DNA of 12,124 nucleotides from Opitutales bacterium (lineage in GTDB: Bacteria; Verrucomicrobiota; Verrucomicrobiia; Opitutales; Intestinicryptomonadaceae), in NCBI GenBank assembly GCA_021641325.1, contig JAJXPD010000053.1, positions 1 through 12,124 of the forward strand. Reading direction: 5' to 3'. The first letter of the stretch is position 1; every line of letters begins with the position of its first letter. Positions 7,689 through 12,124 of this stretch are shown here, in pieces. The position numbers and the translations under genes are program-made. Under the pieces are notes generated by a model. That model did no database searches and was not told the origin of the DNA. It saw only the letters and a program-made list of their open reading frames with translations.

Positions 7689-8519
7689 ATGAAGAAAAAA
7701 CTCATCGCCGCCGCATGCTCGGTTATGTTCTCGGCTAGCGCGTTCGCCGCGCAGACAATCTACATTCACGCGCACAGGGGCGAACCGCACCTCGCGCCGC
7801 AAAACACGCCCGAAAGCATATCCCTTGCGTTCGAGCTCGGCGCGCGCATGATTGAAACCGACTTCCACCTCACGAAAGACGGGACGATTGTGTGCATGCA
7901 CATGCGCAAGGAACTGAGGGACATCTGGGGAATAGACAAAGAGCCGAAAGATTTGACAATCGGGGAAATCCGCGCAAGCAAGCTCGCCCACCCCGAAAAA
8001 TTCGACAAACGCTACGCAAACTGCAAAATTCCGACAATCGACGACATCTTCGCCATCATTCCCAAGGACAAGTCGTTCGAGCTTGAAATCAAGACATACG
8101 GCGATGGATTTGCCGACAAGGTCGAAGCAGCCCGCAAGAAGGCGGGGCTTGGCTACAAAAACATTCTAATAACAAGCTTTGCGCCCGCGGTCATCAAGGA
8201 CTTCAAGGAAAAATATCCGCAATACGAAACGCTCCTGATTGTCTCATGCCCCAAAAAAGGCAAACTTCCCGCGAAAGAGCTCATAAAAAAAGCGAAAGAC
8301 GCTGGGGCGTCGCAGGTTGCAATCGGCAACTACAAGAAGCTCGACAGGGCGTACATAAAGGAAATTCAGGACGCGGGATTCAAGGTCGGCCTTTGGCAGG
8401 TCGAAAACCTCAACGACCTCGCCATTGCCGCAAAGCTCGGCGCAGACCGCGTGTGCTCAAACTACTGCGCCAAGCTCCGCGCCGACTACAAGCGCATAAA
8501 AGAGCTGAACATGGAATAA
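7689..8519 (+). CDS. Exported glycerophosphodiester phosphodiesterase family protein
   Basis: The 276-residue protein belongs to the GDPD family (TIM barrel), which hydrolyses glycerophosphodiesters to glycerol-3-phosphate and an alcohol. I chose the ATG at 7689 over an in-frame GTG at 7632 because it gives a textbook signal peptide: MKKKL, a hydrophobic stretch, then ASAFA with cleavage before AQ at 20/21, so the enzyme should act in the periplasm or outside. Catalytic signatures are present: the His-Arg-Gly start of the domain (HAHRGE, His29-Arg30), PQNTPES (37-43), the metal-binding ETD (56-58), the second conserved His (His71, in CMHMR, where many members have His-Asp) and ELEIK (131-135). 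The tail QDAGFKVGLWQVEN matches the usual GDPD strand with a conserved Trp. Length is typical of secreted members. It stands alone on the plus strand and ends in its own terminator. The natural substrate is not deducible; phosphodiesters from lipids or teichoic-type polymers are possible. Confidence 0.88.
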   Translation: MKKKLIAAACSVMFSASAFAAQTIYIHAHRGEPHLAPQNTPESISLAFELGARMIETDFHLTKDGTIVCMHMRKELRDIWGIDKEPKDLTIGEIRASKLAHPEKFDKRYANCKIPTIDDIFAIIPKDKSFELEIKTYGDGFADKVEAARKKAGLGYKNILITSFAPAVIKDFKEKYPQYETLLIVSCPKKGKLPAKELIKKAKDAGASQVAIGNYKKLDRAYIKEIQDAGFKVGLWQVENLNDLAIAAKLGADRVCSNYCAKLRADYKRIKELNME

Positions 8520-8552
8520 ACCCCGACGCGAAAAAAAATCGCAAAACGAAAA

Positions 8553-8579
8553 CGCGGAAAATTTTTCCGCGCTTTTTTT
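8553..8579 (+). terminator. Intrinsic terminator of the phosphodiesterase gene
   Basis: CGCGGAAAA (8553-8561) can pair with TTTTCCGCG (8563-8571), and the hairpin runs into C followed by seven T (8573-8579). It begins 33 bp after the stop codon at 8519. In practice the A/T part opens as the loop, leaving a strong CGCGG/CCGCG stem. Confidence 0.85.
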
Positions 8580-8838
8580 GCGGGTGTGGGCGTTCGAAAC
8601 AAGCCCGAAAAAATCGGAATGCGCAAACTGCCGCCTTGCCGCGACGTCGGAAAGACTCCGCGCAATGCCGCCGATAAACGCTTGCCATTTTCCCGCGCAA
8701 AAAATTTCGGGAAGCAAAGCCGCAAGACCTTTGCGCCGCGTCTCCAAAAACCCGCCGCGCAAAAGCCCTAAAAAGAAGCCGCGCAACGGCGGAAACCGCA
8801 GCCCCCCCGAACGCATGCGCGGGAAAGCGGACAAGCCG

Positions 8839-9693
8839 CTATTTTGCGGCTTTTGCTATCTCGCGGACTGGCGCGAGCTTCGATTCGAAGTCGGAATTTT
8901 CGGGGAAGGCTATTTTCTGGAAGCCCGTGTTTTCGTGGTAGAATCTGAAAAATTCGCCGTCGTAGTTCGCCGCGTAGGCGACCTGACAGCCGCCGCCCAA
9001 CGCCGACAAAAACTCGCGCTCCAACGCAAAAGTCTCGAACGCCGACTTGTCGAAAAGCTCCGAAAAAAACGGCAAATCGCCGCGCCTGCATTCCAGCGCG
9101 ACAATCCCCTGCCCCACTGCGGGCACGCATACGTCGATTTTCAGCGGCGAAAACGACACCCCAGCGTAGGATTCTATCCCCAGACGCTTCAAGCCCGCCT
9201 CCGACAGCACCGACGCGTCGGCGTCGCCGCCCGCAATTTTGCCGAGCCGCGTTTCCACGTTTCCGCGAAGCTCAGTCCAAACCGCGTGCGGAAAAAGCCG
9301 CTTCAACTGCGACCTCCTGCGCGGGCTTCCCGTGGCGATTAGCGACGGCACAGACACGCCGTTGCGCAGCACCATTACGTCGCGGCAGGCGTCGCGCGGC
9401 AGACAGCCCGCAAGGGCGAGCTGTTCGGGCATTTCGGTTGGCAAATCCTTCGCGCTGTGAACCGCCAAATCGGCGTCGCCCGCAATGAGAGCCTCCTCGA
9501 TTTCCTTTGTAAAAAGCCCCTTGCCGCCGTATTTTTCAAGCGACCAGTCCTGACGCTTGTCGCCCGATGTCCTGATTTCGAGCGTCTCGATATCGGCGTC
9601 CCCGCCGAGCTTTCCGCGCAGAAACTCCGCCGTCATTCGCGCCTGAACGAGCGCGAGCGGGCTTCCCCTTGTCGCCATTCTGATTTTCCGCAT
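8839..9693 (-). CDS. hemC: Porphobilinogen deaminase (hydroxymethylbilane synthase)
   Basis: This cytoplasmic enzyme joins four porphobilinogen units into hydroxymethylbilane on the path to haem, cobalamin and other tetrapyrroles. I place the start at the ATG at 9693 (284 aa): the frame stays open upstream, but MRKIRMATRGSPLALVQA is the usual family N-terminus. Other signatures are RTSGDKRQ (41-48), GGKGLFTKEIE (57-67), HSAKDLPT (79-86) with catalytic Asp83, GSPRRRSQL (122-130), LRGNVETRL (142-150), PAVGQG (191-196), and GGGCQ (233-237) with Cys236, which carries the dipyrromethane cofactor. All key residues are intact. At 284 residues it is somewhat shorter than the roughly 310 common in the family; the shortfall is in the C-terminal domain after the cofactor Cys. 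The start lies 4 bp after the ilvC stop, so translation is probably coupled. A GCCGC/GCGGC inverted repeat overlaps the stop (8833-8852) but lacks a T-run on this strand. Confidence 0.95.
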   Translation of the reverse strand: MRKIRMATRGSPLALVQARMTAEFLRGKLGGDADIETLEIRTSGDKRQDWSLEKYGGKGLFTKEIEEALIAGDADLAVHSAKDLPTEMPEQLALAGCLPRDACRDVMVLRNGVSVPSLIATGSPRRRSQLKRLFPHAVWTELRGNVETRLGKIAGGDADASVLSEAGLKRLGIESYAGVSFSPLKIDVCVPAVGQGIVALECRRGDLPFFSELFDKSAFETFALEREFLSALGGGCQVAYAANYDGEFFRFYHENTGFQKIAFPENSDFESKLAPVREIAKAAK

Positions 9694-9697
9694 AAAT

Positions 9698-10753
9698 TTA
9701 TTTCCGTTTCCCGTTCGGAGCGTCGAAAAGCGCGGAATACGCCGCTTTTGCCCCCTTCGCGTTCTGCTTCGCCGCCCACGGCATGAGCGAACGCAGACGC
9801 TGCCCGACCTTTTCAATCGGGTGCTTTTCTCCGTCCGCAAGGAGCTTGTTGTATTTTTTCAGCCCGCCCGCGTATTCCGCCGCCCACTCCTTCGCGAATT
9901 TTCCGCTCTGGATTTCCTTCAAGACGCGCTCCATTTCGCGCTTGGACCTGTCGCCGACAACCCTCTGCCCGCGCGTGATTCCGCCGTATTTCGCGGTGTC
10001 CGAAACCGTCGAAAGCATGCCAGACACCCCGCTTTGGCAAATGGAATCCACAATGAATTTCAGCTCGTGGCAGCATTCAAAATACGCCATCTCAGGCTTG
10101 TAGCCCGCCTTTACGAGCGTCTCGAACGCCGACTGCACAAGCGACACCAAGCCGCCGCACAAAACAGCCTGCTCGCCGAAAAGGTCGGTTTCCGTCTCCT
10201 CTTTGAACGTCGTTTCAATCACGCCCGCACGGGTCGCGCCAATGCCGTGCGCCCACGCAAGCGCGGTCGCCTTGGCGTCCCTGCCGCCGCGCTCTACGGC
10301 AATCAACGCGGGTACGCCCCTGCCCTCCAAATAAAGCGAACGCACCGTGTGCCCCTGACCTTTCGGCGCAACCAAAACCGCGTTCACGCCGTCGGGAATC
10401 TTCACAAGCCCCGAATGCACCGTAAGCCCGTGCAAAAAGACAAGCGTCTTGCCCTTCGAAAGATTCGGCAAAATGTCGCGCCCGAAAATTTCGGGCTGCT
10501 CCATGTCGGGAAGTGCGATAAGCGCGACGTCCGCAAGCTTGACAGCTGCGGCGGGCGAAACCACATCGAAGCCGCACTTTTCGGCGGCGGCAACCGCCCC
10601 GCTCTTCGGATAAAGCCCCACAATCACGCGGTGCCCGCCGTCCCTGAGGTTCATGGCGTGCGCGCGCCCCTGCGAACCGAAGCCGATAACCGCCAATATC
10701 TTGTTTTTTAAGAACTTTCCGTTTACGTCCTTTTCCTTGAAAATCTTTGTCAT
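9698..10753 (-). CDS. ilvC: Ketol-acid reductoisomerase (acetohydroxyacid isomeroreductase), class I
   Basis: The 351-residue enzyme carries out the NADPH- and Mg-dependent rearrangement and reduction of acetolactate and acetohydroxybutyrate in valine, leucine and isoleucine synthesis. The dinucleotide-binding VIGFGSQGRAHAMNLRDGG lies at 22-40, the catalytic His of FLHGLTVHSG at 108, and APKGQGH at 129-135. Metal and substrate ligands fall at the familiar class I positions Asp190, Glu194, Glu226, Glu230 and Ser251. Length fits the single-knot class I form. The ATG at 10753 opens the usual short lead-in before the Rossmann fold. The gap to ilvN upstream is 92 bp and holds a small CACCC/GGGTG hairpin (10798-10812) plus a weak TTGTTT-N17-TAACAT match ending about 8 bp before the ATG, so a separate, nearly leaderless transcript is possible. 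hemC follows after 4 bp. No Shine-Dalgarno is visible. Confidence 0.97.
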   Translation of the reverse strand: MTKIFKEKDVNGKFLKNKILAVIGFGSQGRAHAMNLRDGGHRVIVGLYPKSGAVAAAEKCGFDVVSPAAAVKLADVALIALPDMEQPEIFGRDILPNLSKGKTLVFLHGLTVHSGLVKIPDGVNAVLVAPKGQGHTVRSLYLEGRGVPALIAVERGGRDAKATALAWAHGIGATRAGVIETTFKEETETDLFGEQAVLCGGLVSLVQSAFETLVKAGYKPEMAYFECCHELKFIVDSICQSGVSGMLSTVSDTAKYGGITRGQRVVGDRSKREMERVLKEIQSGKFAKEWAAEYAGGLKKYNKLLADGEKHPIEKVGQRLRSLMPWAAKQNAKGAKAAYSALFDAPNGKRK

Positions 10754-10845
10754 GGCAAGCTATGTTAAAGTTTGACAAATTCCAAAACAAAGCAATCCAC
10801 CCACGACGGGTGAATTGCCGCAAAAACGGAATGCCGAAGAACCTG

Positions 10846-11337
10846 TCAGTCTTCCGCAACGACGCCGCGTTCGAGGGCGACACTTCCCGTTCGCGCCATG
10901 TCGATAATGCCGAACGGCTTAATCATGCCCATGAAACCCTTGATTTTATTGGCGTTGCCCGTGCATTCGATAATCAGCGAAGTCGCGTCAACGTCGATAA
11001 CCTTGGCGCGGAAGAGGTCGGCAACCTGAACGATTTCGGGACGGGTCTTGGAATCGGCCTTGACCTTTACGAGGACAAGCTCGCGCGCAACAAACGCGTC
11101 GACGTGGGAAAAATCCTTCACATCGATAACGTTTACAAATTTGTCGAGCTGCTTGACACATTGCTCGACACTGTTGCGCCCCTCTTTTACGGTCACCGTA
11201 ATGCGCGAGTATTTGCCGCCTACGAGCGGCCCGACGTTCAGAGTTTCGATATTAAAACCTCTGCCGCTGAACATTCCGGCGACGCGCGCAAGCACGCCGA
11301 ATTTATTTTCAACAAGAGCCGATATAGTATGATTCAT
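10846..11337 (-). CDS. ilvN: Acetolactate synthase small (regulatory) subunit
   Basis: The 163-residue protein is the regulatory partner of acetohydroxyacid synthase; in this family it activates the catalytic subunit and confers feedback inhibition by valine or other branched-chain amino acids. Residues 1-75 are an ACT domain with the typical opening NHTISALVENKFGVLARVAG followed by GMFSGRGFNIETLNVG. Residues of about 80-158 form the second ferredoxin-like domain (ARELVLVKV, FRAKVIDV, GFMGMIKPFGIIDMARTG). The length is that of the standard IlvN/IlvH form. The usual neighbour, the catalytic subunit IlvB, is absent: upstream there are 177 noncoding bases and then a divergent tRNA gene. ilvC follows 92 bp downstream, supporting a branched-chain amino acid unit. 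No Shine-Dalgarno precedes the ATG, and I saw no T-box, leader peptide or other attenuator in the upstream gap. Confidence 0.95.
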   Translation of the reverse strand: MNHTISALVENKFGVLARVAGMFSGRGFNIETLNVGPLVGGKYSRITVTVKEGRNSVEQCVKQLDKFVNVIDVKDFSHVDAFVARELVLVKVKADSKTRPEIVQVADLFRAKVIDVDATSLIIECTGNANKIKGFMGMIKPFGIIDMARTGSVALERGVVAED

Positions 11338-11467
11338 AGACAGCAGATAAAATAGCGCGGAAAAATATTTGCAAGACTAAAACCGCTCCTACCAGCCCCA
11401 GAATGCCTGCACGAAACGATGTTAAGACACACCCCAGAAAAAAAATGACAGTAGCCTAAAAAAATGC

Positions 11468-11498
11468 TTGCCATGAAAAAGCGAATCGGCAATATGGG
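11468..11498 (+). promoter_or_regulatory. Candidate promoter for tRNA-Val
   Basis: TTGCCA at 11468-11473 matches five of six positions of a -35 box. The matching -10 is less certain: AATATG starting 17 bp later, or TATGGG at 11493-11498 with a 19-bp spacer. Transcription would begin 10 to 15 bp before the mature tRNA 5' end at 11515, a reasonable leader length. This lies in the 177-bp gap between divergent ilvN and tRNA genes; no clear minus-strand promoter for ilvN stands out there. Confidence 0.35.
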
Positions 11499-11514
11499 AC
11501 AAATAAAAAATTGA

Positions 11515-11591
11515 GGGCGATTAGCTCAGTTGGTTAGAGCGTCTGTCTTACACACAGAATGTCGCAGGTTCGAGTCCTACATCGCCCACCA
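11515..11591 (+). tRNA. tRNA-Val (anticodon UAC), CCA encoded
   Basis: A full cloverleaf can be folded by hand. The acceptor stem GGGCGAT/ATCGCCC (11515-11521 with 11581-11587) is perfect, with discriminator A at 11588 and CCA at 11589-11591. The D stem is GCTC/GAGC. The anticodon stem TCTGT/ACAGA (11542-11546 with 11554-11558) encloses loop CTTACAC, giving anticodon TAC at 11549-11551, which reads GUA and probably other valine codons. The T loop TTCGAGT is normal. The T stem GCAGG/CCTAC (11564-11568 with 11576-11580) has one mismatch, C50 opposite A64; the other four pairs are standard. A strong terminator follows directly, so the gene is a single-tRNA transcription unit. Confidence 0.96.
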
Positions 11592-11595
11592 TTTG

Positions 11596-11636
11596 AAAAG
11601 CCGCAAGTTCAACAACTTGCGGCTTTTTGTTTTTTC
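11596..11636 (+). terminator. Intrinsic terminator of tRNA-Val
   Basis: GCCGCAAGTT (11600-11609) pairs perfectly with AACTTGCGGC (11614-11623) around the loop CAAC. AAAA on the left faces TTTTT on the right, followed by GTTTTTT. The hairpin starts only 4 bp after the encoded CCA. Confidence 0.93.
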
Positions 11637-11930
11637 GCAAGTCGGGTCAACACCAAAGAGAGTGGATGTTAATGAAAGACGCCGCATAGCTCCCCCCCCT
11701 TTTTTTACCCTCCTTTTTTTACTCATTGCACAATCTTTGACGATGAGCGGGAAAATCTGCGATTACAATGAGGCGCATACGAAGCGGCTTGCAATCAAAG
11801 CCGACGATAAAAACGCCGCTTGCGCCGTCGAAAATTCGCGACGCGGTTGGGAGAATCCGCCGAAAGCTTGCGACTTTTTTATTGTTTTAATTTGCAAAAA
11901 ACCGTGCGGGCGTTTCGAATGGACAGACAT
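11637..11930. other. About 0.3 kb intergenic stretch, no gene recognised
   Basis: The stretch between the tRNA terminator and the bidirectional hairpin holds no reading frame that I can defend. A plus-strand frame starting at 11742 runs through the next terminator. A minus-strand frame of 54 codons from 11930 has no recognisable features. The notable composition is a pyrimidine-rich tract near 11691-11720, with runs of eight C, seven T and seven T; on the minus strand it contains an AGGAGG-like sequence but no credible gene follows. A small RNA cannot be ruled out. Confidence 0.5.
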
Positions 11931-11932
11931 AA

Positions 11933-11964
11933 AAAAAACCGCGGTCTTTCGACTGCGGTTTTTT
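11933..11964 (-). terminator. Bidirectional intrinsic terminator after the lipoprotein gene
   Basis: CCGCGGTC (11939-11946) pairs with GACTGCGG (11951-11958), with one G-T wobble, around the loop TTTC. The stem extends into A-runs on the left (eight A, 11931-11938) facing six T on the right (11959-11964). Read on the minus strand it lies just downstream of the stop codon at 11970 and ends in a T-run, so it fits as the end of the small lipoprotein gene. Confidence 0.88.
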
Positions 11965-11969
11965 GTAAA

Positions 11970-12124
11970 TTAATAGCGGGTCGGGTTGCCGATCCCGCCC
12001 ATTCCGGGCAAGCCGCCCTCCCATGACGCGGGTTTTCCCCACGGAAGGTCGCCGCCGTCCGTCGCCCGCGACGGCAGGCTCTTCTTATGTTCCGTGGATT
12101 CGCAACCGACGATAAACACTGAGC
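11970..12124 (-). CDS. Small lipoprotein of unknown function, N-terminus beyond window edge
   Basis: A minus-strand frame is open from the right edge to a TAA at 11970-11972, directly before a terminator. The visible 50 residues begin with SVFIVGCESTEHK: the hydrophobic IVGC fits a lipobox, with the Cys codon at 12102-12104 as the lipidation site, so the mature protein would be only 44 residues and membrane-anchored. The rest is LPSRATDGGDLPWGK followed by PASWEGGLPGMGGIGNPTRY, a low-complexity tail rich in Gly, Pro and Trp. It has no recognisable domain. The signal-peptide start is missing, probably 10 to 20 codons. Support comes from the lipobox, the well-placed terminator and the absence of a competing frame. 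The function is unknown; short lipoproteins with Trp/Gly/Pro tails are, to my recollection, frequent in Verrucomicrobiota-type genomes. Confidence 0.7.
   Translation of the reverse strand, partial: SVFIVGCESTEHKKSLPSRATDGGDLPWGKPASWEGGLPGMGGIGNPTRY

Noticed and set aside
8457..8834. A 125-codon minus-strand frame starting 4 bp after the hemC stop, possibly a further operon gene such as hemD
   Set aside because: It has no resemblance to uroporphyrinogen synthase or any family I know. It runs through the phosphodiesterase terminator and into the 3' end of that gene on the opposite strand. I treat 8580-8838 as noncoding, with low certainty.
8833..8852. Terminator for hemC from the GCCGC/GCGGC inverted repeat
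   Set aside because: It overlaps the last codons and stop of hemC, and on the minus strand it is not followed by a T-run, so I do not list it as a terminator.
11338..11514. Riboswitch, T-box or leader-peptide attenuator ahead of ilvN
   Set aside because: I found no T-box consensus, no run of branched-chain amino acid codons in a short frame and no terminator hairpin on the minus strand in this gap.
11742..11966. A plus-strand frame beginning MSGKICDYNEAHTK
   Set aside because: It reads straight through the strong hairpin at 11933-11964, has no ribosome binding site and shows no recognisable domain.

Overview
The window is a G+C-rich bacterial fragment with two halves. Positions 1-7563 hold a minus-strand tandem array of very large secreted glycoside hydrolases of the GH106 (alpha-L-rhamnosidase) type. 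Positions 7689-12124 hold housekeeping genes: a secreted glycerophosphodiester phosphodiesterase, hemC, ilvC, ilvN, a valine tRNA, and the end of a small lipoprotein gene. The organism is best guessed as a polysaccharide-degrading member of the PVC group (Verrucomicrobiota or a relative). The grounds are the long GH106 paralogs with signal peptides, the lack of Shine-Dalgarno sequences at every visible start, and the short lipoprotein with a Trp/Gly/Pro-rich tail. This is an inference from style; Bacteroidota or another glycan-degrading lineage cannot be excluded.

The array reads leftward: gene B (7563 to 4009), 13 bp, gene A (3995 to 447), 13 bp, gene C (433 to beyond position 1). B and A are complete paralogs. 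Their cores are clearly homologous but diverged (roughly two thirds identical by eye), while their ends are identical at the nucleotide level. A 1043-bp block covering one gene's last 198 codons, the 13-bp spacer and the next gene's first 144 codons occurs at 1-1043 and 3563-4605 without a difference that I can find. A 399-bp part of it recurs in B at 7140-7538. Position 1 of the window falls on the exact base where the three-way identity begins, which looks like a contig end at a repeat.

Divergent from gene B, across a 125-bp gap with a fair promoter, is the exported phosphodiesterase gene (7689-8519), which ends in a clear intrinsic terminator. Next comes a leftward cluster ilvN - 92 bp - ilvC - 4 bp - hemC, joining branched-chain amino acid synthesis to tetrapyrrole synthesis. 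No ilvB (the catalytic partner of IlvN) is present. Upstream of ilvN and divergent from it is tRNA-Val(UAC) with an encoded CCA and a strong terminator. About 0.3 kb without a convincing gene follows, then a bidirectional terminator and the truncated lipoprotein gene at the right edge.

Nothing in the window is a clearly new defence, mobile or regulatory system. The most unusual feature is the tandem GH106 array, whose junction-spanning identical repeats would let recombination add, remove or reshuffle enzyme cores while keeping every reading frame intact.
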